The notes: generated by a model from the sequence alone, not told the origin. Positions 42,559 through 53,160 are shown, counted from the stretch's first letter. The stretch: 64,000 bases of DNA from Photobacterium gaetbulicola Gung47 (GCA_000940995.1 CP005974.1:3162001-3226000), one strand, 5' to 3'. Translations and numbers: made by a program.

Positions 42559-43920
42559 CTATTTGATTTTTACCGGGCGTTGCCAATCATTTTTAACCTT
42601 TGGTGCAACGCGGGTAATAACCAGTTCGTTTTCACCCACATTTTTATTGATAGTTGAACCGGCACCAATGGTCGCGCCGTTAGCAATAGTAACCGGCGCA
42701 ATTAACTGGCTGTCCGAGCCAACAAAAACATCATCGCCAATCGTTGTCTTAAATTTATTGGCACCATCATAGTTACAGGTAATCGTGCCTGCACCAATGT
42801 TTACACGCTCACCGATTTCAGCATCACCTAAGTAAGTCAGATGGTTCGCTTTAGAGCCTTGGCCCAAAGTGACTTTCTTGGTCTCAACAAAGTTACCCAC
42901 ATGGGCGTCGTTCTTAAGCTCGGTACCAGGGCGTAGGCGGCTAAATGGACCAACAGTACAAGACTCTCCAATGATGGTGTCTTCAATAACGCTATATGGG
43001 CGGATCAACGTGTTGTCAGCAACAATGCAGTTCTTCAGTACCGAACCCGCACCAATGATAACGTTGTTACCAAGGGTCACATTACCTTCAACAACTACAT
43101 TGATATCGATATCGACATCCCTTCCGCACTGAAGTTGGCCTCGCAAATCAAAACGACTAGGGTCTTTGAGCATGACACCTTGTGCCAGTAGCTTCTCTGC
43201 TTGTTTTTCTTGATAGGCACGCTCCAGCTTTGCTAGCTGAATACGGTTATTCACGCCTTCAACTTCAATCGCATCGACTGGGTGTACCGCCTCAATCGCC
43301 CGCCCTTCATCATGAGCAAGGGAAATAATATCTGTTAGGTAGTACTCACCCTGTGCATTGTCATTGCTGAGCATTGAAAGCCATCGCTTCAAGCCTTTAC
43401 CTGTTGCCACTAGCACACCGGTATTGACTTCATTAATCAACTTCTGCTCTTCAGAGGCATCTTTTTGCTCAACAATGGCAACCACTGGGCCATTACGGCG
43501 GATAATGCGGCCATAACCTGTTGGGTCATCCAACACGACAGTCAACAAGGCAATGCCGCCTGTCGGCTGCGCCTCTATCAAATTCTTTAATGTTTCCGAA
43601 CTAATCAGTGGTACATCACCATATAACACCAACACCTTCTCATCATCAGAGAAATGTGAAGATGCTTGGTCAACTGCATGGCCAGTTCCTAACTGCTCAG
43701 CCTGCAAAACCCAATTAACATTTTGATCAGCCAATACCGATTTCATCATGTCACCGCCATGGCCATAAACAAGGTGCAACTGATTGGCATCTAGTTCACG
43801 GCAGGCATCCATCACATGGGTCACCATCGGTTTGCCCGCAAGGGTATGTAATACCTTCGGCAGGTTCGAGTACATCCGCGTACCTTTACCCGCGGCTAAA
43901 ATAACAGCACTGAAATTCAT
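42559..43920 (-). CDS. glmU: Bifunctional UDP-GlcNAc pyrophosphorylase / GlcN-1-P acetyltransferase
   Basis: A 453-residue enzyme that acetylates GlcN-1-P and joins it to UTP, giving UDP-GlcNAc. The uridyltransferase domain begins [21 protein letters not shown] and includes QLGTGHA and LYGDVPLIS; the C-terminal left-handed beta helix has hexapeptide repeats ([17 protein letters not shown]...) and the acetyltransferase segment [31 protein letters not shown] 43920 has GGAG upstream; 20 extra residues from 43980 are rejected. A strong terminator lies just before it, so expression may rely on readthrough from the capsule operon. Confidence 0.95.
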   Translation of the reverse strand: MNFSAVILAAGKGTRMYSNLPKVLHTLAGKPMVTHVMDACRELDANQLHLVYGHGGDMMKSVLADQNVNWVLQAEQLGTGHAVDQASSHFSDDEKVLVLYGDVPLISSETLKNLIEAQPTGGIALLTVVLDDPTGYGRIIRRNGPVVAIVEQKDASEEQKLINEVNTGVLVATGKGLKRWLSMLSNDNAQGEYYLTDIISLAHDEGRAIEAVHPVDAIEVEGVNNRIQLAKLERAYQEKQAEKLLAQGVMLKDPSRFDLRGQLQCGRDVDIDINVVVEGNVTLGNNVIIGAGSVLKNCIVADNTLIRPYSVIEDTIIGESCTVGPFSRLRPGTELKNDAHVGNFVETKKVTLGQGSKANHLTYLGDAEIGERVNIGAGTITCNYDGANKFKTTIGDDVFVGSDSQLIAPVTIANGATIGAGSTINKNVGENELVITRVAPKVKNDWQRPVKIK

Positions 43921-43933
43921 TTCAAACTCCAAA

Positions 43934-43967
43934 TAAAAAATGCTGTGGCTATTACGAGCCACAGCAT
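43934..43967 (-). terminator. Intrinsic terminator between wecA and glmU
   Basis: On the minus strand ATGCTGTGGCT pairs perfectly with AGCCACAGCAT around a 6-base loop and is followed by a run of six T (43934-43939). It is 14 bases before the glmU start, leaving no obvious room for a separate promoter. Confidence 0.85.
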
Positions 43968-44013
43968 TAAAAGACAACATTAAATAAAGCTACCGCAAGA
44001 AACCTGTTAGATA

Positions 44014-45126
44014 TTATTTTTCTGCGTTGGTTTGAGAGGCTTCCATATTGAAGTCAATCGGCTTATTGGTACCAAAAAGCTTATGAATAAAGGTCGTAAT
44101 ACGCCAGATATGGCTGATTACGAAGAAATACACACAAAAAGTACATAAGAAAGCAATAAACATCACTGACTCACGAACATCATTCATATCAGCCCAAACG
44201 CCAATCGAGGCCATAATCGTCGCCAAACTACAAATCAGCACAAGAGACTGGCGTGATGTGAATCCAATTCGCTGACAAATATGGTGCAAATGTTCACGGT
44301 CAGGCTTAAATGGCGAGTGCCCTTTACGGATACGGCGGATCATAATCGTCACCATGTCCATCAGAGGAATAGCAATCAACCATAGTGCAGTAACAGGCTG
44401 GAAGACATAGGCATCTGCTTCTTGCGAACCACGGATCAACATCCATACTACGGCAAAGCCGATAAACATACTGCCGGCATCACCCATGAATACTTTAAAA
44501 CGTCGACCTAGCGGAATGCCCAGGTTCAGCAAGATGTACGGGACCAAAGCCGTCACAATCAACAGGCAAATCGTCGCTAGGTCTTCATTTCCACTGTAAT
44601 AGAAGACCCACCCCAGCGCACCGAAGGTCACCGAAGCTAAGCCTCCGAGTAGACCATCGATACCATCAACCATATTAAAGGCGTTAATCGCACCAATCAC
44701 ACCGAAAACCGTAATAACCCCACTGACAAGTGGTGGCAGCATAATAGTATCACTGCCCATAAGGTAGCCTAGGTTATGCAGACTGTGGCCGCCGACATGG
44801 ATCATGGCAAGAGAAATCAGAGCCTGAACCACAAGACGAATTTTGAAGCTGATATCCAAGAAGTCGTCGAACGCTCCCAAGATAACCAAAATCACAGCGC
44901 AGCCTAGGAATAAAACCAGGTTATTCGATAACGGTAAAAACAGCAGGAAGCTAATCACTATCGTCGATACGACAGAAATCCCCCCCACGAGCGGAATCAC
45001 CCCCTCGTGCAATTTCCTGGCATTAGGCTTATCCACCAAACCAATACGTTTTGCGACCTTACGGAAAATAAAAAGGCTGCAAAACGATAAGACAAAGACA
45101 AAAATAAATGCGGTAGTTGTCATCAT
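44014..45126 (-). CDS. wecA: Undecaprenyl-phosphate GlcNAc-1-phosphate transferase
   Basis: A 370-residue inner-membrane enzyme with about eleven helices. It moves GlcNAc-1-phosphate from UDP-GlcNAc to undecaprenyl phosphate, starting the repeat unit. Family marks are VDKPNARKLHEGVIPLVGG, the Asp-rich LGAFDDFLDISFKIRL, NAFNMVDGIDGL, VFMGDAGSMFIGF and the cytoplasmic HLHHIC loop. Two ATG codons are possible at 45126 and 45123. It is the last gene before the terminator that splits the capsule operon from glmU. Confidence 0.93.
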   Translation of the reverse strand: MMTTTAFIFVFVLSFCSLFIFRKVAKRIGLVDKPNARKLHEGVIPLVGGISVVSTIVISFLLFLPLSNNLVLFLGCAVILVILGAFDDFLDISFKIRLVVQALISLAMIHVGGHSLHNLGYLMGSDTIMLPPLVSGVITVFGVIGAINAFNMVDGIDGLLGGLASVTFGALGWVFYYSGNEDLATICLLIVTALVPYILLNLGIPLGRRFKVFMGDAGSMFIGFAVVWMLIRGSQEADAYVFQPVTALWLIAIPLMDMVTIMIRRIRKGHSPFKPDREHLHHICQRIGFTSRQSLVLICSLATIMASIGVWADMNDVRESVMFIAFLCTFCVYFFVISHIWRITTFIHKLFGTNKPIDFNMEASQTNAEK

Positions 45127-45189
45127 TATTTCTTATTTAATTTAACACTCGACAGAATGTTTTAATCAATGATCAATTGAAAGCGGATT

Positions 45190-46104
45190 TTAACTTACAA
45201 GCTTGAGATTATCATCACCCTTGAAGAGTGAATCGAGGTAATCTTTGAAGTCATCACCGAGAGCATCGTGACGAAGGCCATACTCAACAAAAGCCTTCAG
45301 GTAACCTAGCTTATCGCCACAGTCATGGGATTTACCGGTCATGTGGAAAGCTTCCACCGTTTCTTCAGCCATCAACATATCAATAGCATCCGTTAGCTGT
45401 ATTTCATCACCAGCTCCAGGAGGGGTAATCGCCAACTTATCCCAGATTTTTGATGACAGTACGTAACGACCTACAACTGCAAGATTTGATGGTGCATCTT
45501 CAACAGCAGGTTTTTCTACCATTGCCGTCATAGCATGGGACTGACCGGCTTCAAGCTGGGCGCCTTCACAATCGACAACACCGTACTTTGACACTTCAGA
45601 CATTGGTACAGGCTCAACCATGATTTGAGAAGCAGAAGACGCTTCAAAACGGTTAACCATTGCAGCCAAGTTCTCAGTCGACTGATCTGCCGTGTATTCA
45701 TCCAAAACTACATCAGGCAAAACAACAGCAAAAGGCGCATCACCCACAAGCGGCTTTGCACACAGCACCGCGTGACCAAGACCTTTGGCATGGCCTTGAC
45801 GCACATGCATAATCGTCACATCAGATGGACAGATAGACTGCACTTCATCAAGAAGCTGACGTTTAACGCGCTTTTCCAATGTTGCTTCAAGCTCATAAGA
45901 GGTGTCGAAATGGTTTTCGATGGCATTCTTTGAAGAGTGCGTAACCAAAACTATTTCTTTAATGCCTGCTTCAATACACTCTTTCACGATGTATTGAATA
46001 AGCGGCTTATCCACCAACGGCAGCATTTCTTTAGGTATAGCTTTAGTTGCAGGAAGCATACGCGTGCCTAAGCCTGCTACAGGAATAATTACTTTAGAAA
46101 TCAT
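45190..46104 (-). CDS. galU: UTP-glucose-1-phosphate uridylyltransferase
   Basis: A 304-residue nucleotidyltransferase that makes UDP-glucose. The N-terminal signature is [30 protein letters not shown], followed by [11 protein letters not shown], the [11 protein letters not shown] metal region and [13 protein letters not shown]. It supplies UDP-glucose to capsule, LPS and other glycans. It is the usual neighbour of envelope polysaccharide genes and is transcribed with wecG upstream (13-base gap). Confidence 0.93.
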   Translation of the reverse strand: MISKVIIPVAGLGTRMLPATKAIPKEMLPLVDKPLIQYIVKECIEAGIKEIVLVTHSSKNAIENHFDTSYELEATLEKRVKRQLLDEVQSICPSDVTIMHVRQGHAKGLGHAVLCAKPLVGDAPFAVVLPDVVLDEYTADQSTENLAAMVNRFEASSASQIMVEPVPMSEVSKYGVVDCEGAQLEAGQSHAMTAMVEKPAVEDAPSNLAVVGRYVLSSKIWDKLAITPPGAGDEIQLTDAIDMLMAEETVEAFHMTGKSHDCGDKLGYLKAFVEYGLRHDALGDDFKDYLDSLFKGDDNLKLVS

Positions 46105-46117
46105 TCTTTACTTAACC

Positions 46118-46822
46118 TTATAGTTTTTTTCTGAATGCTAGAAAAATAAATTTTAATAGGCTTGTTTGTCGAAAGACTCTAGATGGTTCTTTAAGTAATC
46201 GATAAGCCCACTCTAAACCAAACTTGCAAAAAATATCAGGAGCACGATTTACTGACCCAGTAAATACATTATAAGTGCCTCCAACGCCCATCATAAATGA
46301 TTCGACACCAGCATCGCGACATTTTTGCATGAACAACTCTTGCTTCGGTGAACCTAGTGCAACTGAAACAATGTCAGGCTTGATATCTAAAATTTCATTT
46401 ATCAAATGGTTTTCATTTTCAAAGAAACCATTAGCATACCCCACAACATTAACATTATATCTATCTTCTAATAATGATTTGGTCTTAGAAACAACTTGTT
46501 CTTCAGCACCAACAAGAAAGACTGATTTGTTATTGTAAGAGGAAGCTATCATAAGTTGCTCCCATAACTCACACCCCGGAATTCGAGAAAGTTTTGTCTG
46601 TAACTTTTGCTCAGCAACTTTTACAGCGCCAATGCCATCTAAATATAAAATATCTGCAGACAATAAGGTTTCAAAAACTTCTTGAGATTCTCTAGATTTA
46701 ATTATTTTTTCAGGGTTTATTGCTACTGCAGTTTTTCCACAACCATTCATAATGATATCATCGACAGCAGATGACATGTTTTTATAACAACACACTTCTA
46801 AATTTGAAATTTTAACTTTCAC
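46118..46822 (-). CDS. wecG: WecG/TagA/CpsF-family glycosyltransferase
   Basis: A 234-residue membrane-associated transferase of the WecG/TagA/CpsF family (GT26), shown by VAINPEKI, LYLDGIGAV, LSRIPGCELWEQL, VFLVGAEEQV, ANGFF, ALGSPKQELFM and GVGGTYNVFTGSVNRAPDIFCKFGLEWAYRLLKEPSR. In enterobacterial common antigen synthesis WecG adds ManNAcA to lipid-linked GlcNAc. WecA, WecB and WecC are all in this cluster, so the same reaction is likely. It starts with GTG at 46822 and overlaps the upstream gene by 11 bases. Confidence 0.88.
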   Translation of the reverse strand: MKVKISNLEVCCYKNMSSAVDDIIMNGCGKTAVAINPEKIIKSRESQEVFETLLSADILYLDGIGAVKVAEQKLQTKLSRIPGCELWEQLMIASSYNNKSVFLVGAEEQVVSKTKSLLEDRYNVNVVGYANGFFENENHLINEILDIKPDIVSVALGSPKQELFMQKCRDAGVESFMMGVGGTYNVFTGSVNRAPDIFCKFGLEWAYRLLKEPSRVFRQTSLLKFIFLAFRKKL

Positions 46823-48452
46823 GAGACAACCTTTTCAAAACAGGCAAAACAGAGTACCTATCTATACTAGAGTAAAAATAAACAGTAAATAATACCATTC
46901 CCTTTTCAGTGGCTCTTATTTTATAACTGAATGACTGATTCTCTTCAAAACTACCATATTTCTTTGAAAAAGGAATTTTTGACACTTCAGGATCAACTTC
47001 AATTAAACCATTATCTAATGAATAGGAAAAAAACTTAATATCATCACTTTCATTTAAAAACATTATCTGAGAAGAAAAATCATAATTGTCTTCCACGTAA
47101 TCCATTATAATAAGATAATCACTTTCATTAAAAACCTTCCTAGTAATTAATCCATTATCGTGTTGATAAAATGAATGAATAAAATTTTGATCAATGTTTT
47201 TCAAAAAACCAGATTTGCTTTTATCCCAGGAGAAAGAGGTAGATTGCTTTATATCATCATTTGAAAAGAATGGCATAGAATGATATTGAGACGATCTTAA
47301 GGCTTCTCTTTCTTTTGAGTTATAAAGATATGTAGAAGAATCACATGATAATAAGACATTATAGTCAGATATTATATATAAACTTAAAAAATCGTAGTGA
47401 CCGTGCCCATATAAAGGAGGAAGGCCTAAACGTCCATATTTAAAAACTAATCTTCCACCATTACATAATGGCATTGATATCAATCCAGAATTTTTAAAAT
47501 GTTTAAGTTTTGAAAAATCTGGCATACTAGCAAGATAATCAGTGAATGTATCATATATGTAGGAAAATTTGCTACTATCACTATCACCAATACGCAATAT
47601 TTTATTTTCAACAACAAAGTAAGACATAAACTCTGCTGCCCTAACAAAATTTGAATTCGAAAGAGATATGTCATTTGAAATAAACGACATCAGGTAATAC
47701 AGTTGTATATTAAAAAAGTGATATGCCGTACTTTGCTCAACACCACTTCCATCTGGGAGAACTTGCCAATTAAACTCTTCACTAAACTTATTTGCATAAA
47801 AAGAACAATCTGACTTACAAAGTGCTTTGGAACATACGTATAAGCCAGCATACTCAAAAAGAGTATGATTACCACGAGAAGAATATAGCGATAGCTGACT
47901 TTTGATTAAATCAAAATTTAATTTGAAAAATAAATATGATTGATACTCTAATTGACTTGAAAGATTTCCACGAGACTTAAGAACAATTAAAGAAACATAT
48001 AGATTCAGACATCGGATTGAACATTCCATGACCGAGATATAATTAATCCCATGAAGCGGCTTATTTTTTGACATCCAATCATTTAAATGATCTTTTATTT
48101 TACTGTCGGACGATGAATTCATAGCCATCGATGGAAACTCATCAAACCTTTCATTTTCCCAAAGTAATCTTAAATCTGTATCATTAGAAATTTTTATTTT
48201 CTTAAAAGGTATATCTTGATAAGAAAGAGAATTAGTAAAATTAGGAAAAGAGAGTTTGACACAAGACTTAATGATATTAACTAAATCTTGTGACTGAACA
48301 ATTGAAATATTTCCATTAACACCTTCTTTCCAATTTCCGTTGTACCTCATCAAGTTGATTTTATAACGAGTTAGTTCACTAACTCTGTGTAATACCTCAG
48401 GAAAAGACATTTTTTTCAAACGATTAACATACCATTTTAAATTCTTTTTCAT
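46812..48452 (-). CDS. Heparinase II/III-like protein
   Basis: A 546-residue protein of the heparinase II/III (alginate lyase-like) family: a helical N-terminal half with RGNHTLFEYAGLYV and LPDGSGVEQSTAYHFFNIQLYYLMSF, and a beta-rich C-terminal half with LPPLYGHGHYDFLSLYI and REALRSSQYHSM. Family lyases cleave uronic-acid polysaccharides; copies in capsule clusters are thought to trim or edit the polymer, or to clear it from the periplasm. No signal peptide is evident (MKKNLKWYVNRLKKM), which leaves location unclear. Substrate could be the ManNAcA-containing repeat. Confidence 0.82.
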   Translation of the reverse strand: MKKNLKWYVNRLKKMSFPEVLHRVSELTRYKINLMRYNGNWKEGVNGNISIVQSQDLVNIIKSCVKLSFPNFTNSLSYQDIPFKKIKISNDTDLRLLWENERFDEFPSMAMNSSSDSKIKDHLNDWMSKNKPLHGINYISVMECSIRCLNLYVSLIVLKSRGNLSSQLEYQSYLFFKLNFDLIKSQLSLYSSRGNHTLFEYAGLYVCSKALCKSDCSFYANKFSEEFNWQVLPDGSGVEQSTAYHFFNIQLYYLMSFISNDISLSNSNFVRAAEFMSYFVVENKILRIGDSDSSKFSYIYDTFTDYLASMPDFSKLKHFKNSGLISMPLCNGGRLVFKYGRLGLPPLYGHGHYDFLSLYIISDYNVLLSCDSSTYLYNSKEREALRSSQYHSMPFFSNDDIKQSTSFSWDKSKSGFLKNIDQNFIHSFYQHDNGLITRKVFNESDYLIIMDYVEDNYDFSSQIMFLNESDDIKFFSYSLDNGLIEVDPEVSKIPFSKKYGSFEENQSFSYKIRATEKGMVLFTVYFYSSIDRYSVLPVLKRLSRES

Positions 48453-49402
48453 ATCGGGCGAAATACTTTCATATAAGCTAACTTCAAAAAACCATAAATA
48501 CGAAGTTTAACTAGTAGTAACTTAATATAATGAACATTAGTTTTATTTTCAATTTGTAAAAAGTACTGATGTGCCAAATCATAATCCATATAATTAACAG
48601 ACAACTCAAACTTTTTAGAAATATATTTTTGATTTAATAATGCATCATAGTATGAAAAATCAACATCAAGATCTTTAAGGACTGCATGTAATATTTTGTT
48701 GTGTTCATCACATCGATAAATTTCAGAGCATAATGTAGTATCACTTCTAGACAGACTATTATCTCTTAGAACAATATTATTGAGCTTCTCATTAATAAAA
48801 CCGCACTTGTATTTTAATGCAATAGGAAGTAATAACTGCCAGTTTTGACCACGAGCTTCAGAGTAAATATTTTGAGATGGTAGTGAATTTTTAAAACACT
48901 CACTTCTAAGCAAATAATTCCCGACCGTTACAGGCATATTGTTTTCAAATATAAGATCATCGAAGATATATTCGGAATCAGAGCTTGTCAGTTCACCAAC
49001 TACACTATGACCATCAGGTGATATCAAGTTTGCATTTGTACGAACAAAACCATACTCTGGATTATCATTGAGAAAAGATACACGTTCACTAATGGATAAA
49101 GGACTGAGAAAATCATCTGGATCACCCCAGGTTAGGAAATCACCAGTATAATATTTTAAAGCATTATTGAAAGCCGATGCTACACCGCTATTAGGTTGGC
49201 TGAAGTATTTTAGTTGAATATTCCTACAATTTTTGTTTTTAAAAAAATCAAAAATAACATCTTCCGTATTATCAGTGGAACCATCATTAACAACAATAAG
49301 TTCTATATTTGAGTACTTTTGCTGTAATAAATTTGTCAAATATCTTTCTATATAATTCGCTGCATTAAAGCAAGGTAAAATCAAACTTACTAACTTTGTC
49401 AT
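48449..49402 (-). CDS. Family 2 glycosyltransferase
   Basis: A 317-residue GT-A fold transferase. The N-terminus LVSLILPCFNAANYIERYL leads to VVNDGSTDNT, GDFLTWGDPDDFLSPLSI (the metal-binding DxD-like stretch) and a C-terminal helical part. It adds one sugar to the lipid-linked repeat on the cytoplasmic side. It overlaps its neighbours by 4 bases at each end. Sugar and linkage cannot be told. Very AT-rich, as are the genes beside it. Confidence 0.88.
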   Translation of the reverse strand: MTKLVSLILPCFNAANYIERYLTNLLQQKYSNIELIVVNDGSTDNTEDVIFDFFKNKNCRNIQLKYFSQPNSGVASAFNNALKYYTGDFLTWGDPDDFLSPLSISERVSFLNDNPEYGFVRTNANLISPDGHSVVGELTSSDSEYIFDDLIFENNMPVTVGNYLLRSECFKNSLPSQNIYSEARGQNWQLLLPIALKYKCGFINEKLNNIVLRDNSLSRSDTTLCSEIYRCDEHNKILHAVLKDLDVDFSYYDALLNQKYISKKFELSVNYMDYDLAHQYFLQIENKTNVHYIKLLLVKLRIYGFLKLAYMKVFRPI

Positions 49403-50913
49403 AATAATTTACGCCTCAGCATGGCTGAAAACTGTTTAAACTCAGTTGTTCTAAAGAAACAAAACACAAAAACAACATTAACAATAGAGAAAAGTATAAC
49501 TGATTTAAAAATTAACATTATCAATTCTGAGTCCATTGATAATGTAATTTTTGACATAGCAAAAAATACAATACATGAAGCAAAAATTAAAATAGTAATT
49601 TTTTTTGCGAAATCTATAAAATACTTAACGACGTTATCTTTGAAAACAATCTTATAAACTAAATAAGGCCTAATCACACCTGGAACAATAAGACCCGAAA
49701 CAATTGTTGCAAATATAATTCCAGCAACTCCATAAAAATCAACTAAAACAACAGATAAAATGATATTTAACACTCCTTGAATAATTGGAGCATATTTATC
49801 TTGGTTAAAAATCCCACTTGATGTTTTGAAAACACCTAAAGGAACCCTCATTCCAAAGAAGAACAAATTTATACAAATCAATAAGTTTACACTAGGTGGT
49901 AATAAAAAGTTTTCACCAAGCCATAAATCTATAAAGAGAGGCAATGTGAAATATAGACAAATAGAGCACAACCCAAAGACCCAAAAGGCAATCATATTTG
50001 AAATATGGAAAACCTCTTTTACTTTATCAGTATTTGATTGAACAATTAAATTACCAACGCTTGCTGTCATTGAATTGAAAACTAGCATCAAAAAAGAGGA
50101 AATTACACTAACGACGAGCAAATAGTTAGAATACATCCCAACAATAGTTAAACCCAAAAACTTAGATATAATTATATTATCTGTTCCATTTACAAAAGCA
50201 TCACCAAGTTTGTGATAAATCAAAGCCTTCACATTAGATTTAATATTTTGCTTATCATTTTCAGCCAAACGCTTATGTTTATTATTAAGGATATTGTAGT
50301 TCTTATCTATATATCTATTAACAAAATAATTCTCTAAAACTTTCGAAACAAGTTGCCAACATAATGCCAGTACTAAATTGTTCAACTCGATAAGAAGTAG
50401 CATCCGAATTGACAAATCAATCAAAAGAAACAAAAGCGTAATTGGTACAATTTTATATGCTTTTTGATCAGCATTAATTAATATTCTTTTGTAAGAATAA
50501 AAATATGTAATTGATGTATTGACTACAAAAAGAAAGAATATGACATATATATTTTCTAAATGTTCATAACCGTCAATAAAAAAACTAATGAATGGTGAAA
50601 TTAAAACGCCAATCAATAATATAAAGAAGCCAACACGTATATATACATCTCTAAAGTAATTAAGAATACTTAATACTTTATCATAATTTTTCTCAGCTAA
50701 CGGTTTATAAAGACTATATGTTATAGCATGACCAATCCCTAACTCAGCTAATGATAAAATGACTAAAATATTTGTATAAAATGAAGTCAGTCCAAGATAG
50801 TCTATACCAACTGTTTTTATCAAAACTGTTCGATAACTAAAATTTAAAATTATAGATATGAACATATTGAGCATAGAAAAACTAACATTATTAATTGTAT
50901 GTTTAATCCTCAT
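49399..50913 (-). CDS. wzx: Wzx-type polysaccharide flippase
   Basis: A 504-residue integral membrane protein with about 12-14 hydrophobic segments in the pattern of the MATE/polysaccharide-flippase superfamily (MRIKHTINNVSFSMLNMFISIILNFSYRTVLI, GIDYLGLTSFYTNILVILSLAELGIGHAI near the N-terminus). It would move the undecaprenyl-linked repeat unit to the periplasmic face. The gene symbol follows function and position; Wzx proteins share little sequence. Confidence 0.82.
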   Translation of the reverse strand: MRIKHTINNVSFSMLNMFISIILNFSYRTVLIKTVGIDYLGLTSFYTNILVILSLAELGIGHAITYSLYKPLAEKNYDKVLSILNYFRDVYIRVGFFILLIGVLISPFISFFIDGYEHLENIYVIFFLFVVNTSITYFYSYKRILINADQKAYKIVPITLLFLLIDLSIRMLLLIELNNLVLALCWQLVSKVLENYFVNRYIDKNYNILNNKHKRLAENDKQNIKSNVKALIYHKLGDAFVNGTDNIIISKFLGLTIVGMYSNYLLVVSVISSFLMLVFNSMTASVGNLIVQSNTDKVKEVFHISNMIAFWVFGLCSICLYFTLPLFIDLWLGENFLLPPSVNLLICINLFFFGMRVPLGVFKTSSGIFNQDKYAPIIQGVLNIILSVVLVDFYGVAGIIFATIVSGLIVPGVIRPYLVYKIVFKDNVVKYFIDFAKKITILIFASCIVFFAMSKITLSMDSELIMLIFKSVILFSIVNVVFVFCFFRTTEFKQFSAMLRRKLL

Positions 50914-50930
50914 TTGAATTTACCATTAAC

Positions 50931-51971
50931 TTAGTATTTATTTATTATACTCAATAAGGAATTAGCAACTTTTTCACAATGAAAGTGAGTGTATGCAAAC
51001 TTCGAGTTAAAAATTGAAATTTCATTCATATCCATATCTTCATATAGTCTCAGCACCTCATTTACAATACTATCAACATCATGAAATGAAATATAACTAC
51101 CCATTTTTCTTTCAACAAAGAAATCTTTTATACCAGCATTTGGAGTTGTGACAACAGGCAAACCAATAGCCATAGATTCAAGCACTGAAGTTGGCATACC
51201 TTCTCCATGAAAAGATGGAAAAATATAACAACCACAATCAGCCATTGTGTCTACAAGTTTCTCACCACTTAGCCTTCCAGAAAACTTAATAAAACTGATT
51301 TTATCATTGAGTATTAAAGATGATACTTTTTCACTTAACGGACCATCACCAACAACAGTTAAAGTATATCCATCATCATATGTATTTAGCCTTTTGATTG
51401 CTTCAATAGCTAATAAGATACCTTTTTCTTCAGTTAACCGTGCTAAGAATAGAATATTTTTTGATAAAGATGATTTTGAATTAAAAAATTTCTCATCAAC
51501 TTTTGTAGTTGACAAGTACACATTCACATTCACTCCCCAATTTTCGAGTTTTCTCTTAAAATCAGAACATAGAACAATGAAGGCATCAGCAGAACTAAAC
51601 TTATCCATAAAGCATCGATTATTATTATCGTAATAATCACTAAGCTTAGGATCCCAACCATGAAAAAAAACCACAACATTTACCTTAAAAATCTTAGCGA
51701 TTTTGAGGTAAAATGAATCTCTCACCACAGCATTTTTTTGTAAAGAGGGATTCAACAAAACTGTCTCAGGTTTAAAAAATATAACTTTTAAAAAGAAATG
51801 AATTAGATCAATTGGAAGCAGTAAGAATCCAGGAATATTATTTCTTGAACCAACTTTAAAAAACTTTACATTTCCACCAAAATATTTACTAAGTCCTAGA
51901 AAATGACTAGCAACACCACCTAACTCATTCAAGTCAGGAGCCGTAATTAAAATTTTCTTTTCTTTTTTCAT
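50931..51971 (-). CDS. Family 4 glycosyltransferase
   Basis: A 346-residue GT-B fold transferase. The N-terminal domain opens with KILITAPDLNELGGVASHFLGL, and the C-terminal nucleotide-sugar domain has LFLARLTEEKGILLAIEA, LTVVGDGPL, FSGRLSGEKLVDTMADCGCYIFPSFHGEGMPTSVLESMAIGLPVVTT, the classic GT4 E-x7-E stretch. It retains the anomeric configuration. The start overlaps the polymerase gene by 38 bases. The acceptor is not known. Confidence 0.9.
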   Translation of the reverse strand: MKKEKKILITAPDLNELGGVASHFLGLSKYFGGNVKFFKVGSRNNIPGFLLLPIDLIHFFLKVIFFKPETVLLNPSLQKNAVVRDSFYLKIAKIFKVNVVVFFHGWDPKLSDYYDNNNRCFMDKFSSADAFIVLCSDFKRKLENWGVNVNVYLSTTKVDEKFFNSKSSLSKNILFLARLTEEKGILLAIEAIKRLNTYDDGYTLTVVGDGPLSEKVSSLILNDKISFIKFSGRLSGEKLVDTMADCGCYIFPSFHGEGMPTSVLESMAIGLPVVTTPNAGIKDFFVERKMGSYISFHDVDSIVNEVLRLYEDMDMNEISIFNSKFAYTHFHCEKVANSLLSIINKY

Positions 51972-53160
51972 TTCTTTCTAAAATACCTACTAAAATAAGA
52001 ATACTAACAAGAAAATCAATGGTAAAGTAATTCCCTCCTTGGACAACGAAGTATGCTAAATACCCCATAAAGAAACACTTCCCTATTAGCTTTAAGTTAA
52101 TATTCTTTATATTATAAAGTCGCCTTTTTAGCACAATAAAAAAGGTTATCGTTAATACTAAGCCAACGATCCCATTGATAGCCAGGGCATCAAGAAATCC
52201 ATTGTGAGAAAAAATTCTTAACCCCAACTCTTTTAAATTATTTTCTTTTAGCTTAGTTTCACTTACACCAAGAAAAATCTCATCCAAACTAGAGTCATAA
52301 TAATAAAAAAAACTTGTTTTCCAAATTAATGGCCTACCAGAACCAAGCTGCATAAAATCAGCATCACCGGAAACATTAACACGTTTATCAAACAATCTAT
52401 CCATTAATAAATCGTTTGTTGCAACGTATGAAAAAGACATTATTGAAACAAGTGTAATCGCAATATAAGTTCTAGCCTTTAGTTTGTAACTCCATAAAAT
52501 TGGCAAGCAGCCTAAAATAAACACTAGCAAGCCTGTTCTAGCATACGTTTTGTATAGACAATAAAGTAAAAAGATCAATATAAAACTATTAAATATTAGA
52601 AGTTTTCTCTTATCTCTCAAAATAATACAAATTAAAGCCAACATTGCAAATGCAATATTAATAGATGCAGAGTGAGGGTTTTGAAATACCCCAGTAAACA
52701 TAAAACTTTCCACACCAAAACTCTCAAGGTCAACCTGATGCGATATAGGTTCAAGTACTCCTATAACAAAAGGTAGACAACTAAAAGAGACAAAATATGG
52801 GTAGTGCTTTATTATACTATTAAGAGTATCTATTGACTTTTGATTACTTTTTACGATTACATAAAACCCTGCAATTATAACAGGAAAGGTTAGCATTCGA
52901 ATTAGGGCCATAAATGGTTCTAATGGGGCGCTAATGGCCCCAAAAGATAGTAAATTCTTTAACGCAAGAATTAAAGTCAATAATATAAAAAAGTCTTTGG
53001 GCACTCTTCTATAAAACAATACCAATGTTAGTAGGTAGCCAAAGAAAATAAATTTCCACAAAATGGCAAACTTAACACCACCTATAGATACAGGCTCTAA
53101 AAAAAGTACAATAAATATTAAACAATACAGGAAGATATTTCTAGTAAGTGTAAATAACAT
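51934..53160 (-). CDS. wzy: O-antigen/capsule polymerase (Wzy-like)
   Basis: A 408-residue membrane protein with about eleven helices and a large periplasmic loop near ~245-310 (DRLFDKRVNVSGDADFMQLGSGRPLIWKTSFFYY, then FSHNGFLDALAINGIVGLV). That loop has the GSGRPxIW and HNGFLD features of the O-antigen ligase/polymerase family. In a cluster with a flippase but no other candidate, it is the probable Wzy that joins repeat units in the periplasm. The start shares TAATG with the upstream gene. Confidence 0.8.
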   Translation of the reverse strand: MLFTLTRNIFLYCLIFIVLFLEPVSIGGVKFAILWKFIFFGYLLTLVLFYRRVPKDFFILLTLILALKNLLSFGAISAPLEPFMALIRMLTFPVIIAGFYVIVKSNQKSIDTLNSIIKHYPYFVSFSCLPFVIGVLEPISHQVDLESFGVESFMFTGVFQNPHSASINIAFAMLALICIILRDKRKLLIFNSFILIFLLYCLYKTYARTGLLVFILGCLPILWSYKLKARTYIAITLVSIMSFSYVATNDLLMDRLFDKRVNVSGDADFMQLGSGRPLIWKTSFFYYYDSSLDEIFLGVSETKLKENNLKELGLRIFSHNGFLDALAINGIVGLVLTITFFIVLKRRLYNIKNINLKLIGKCFFMGYLAYFVVQGGNYFTIDFLVSILILVGILERNEKRKENFNYGS

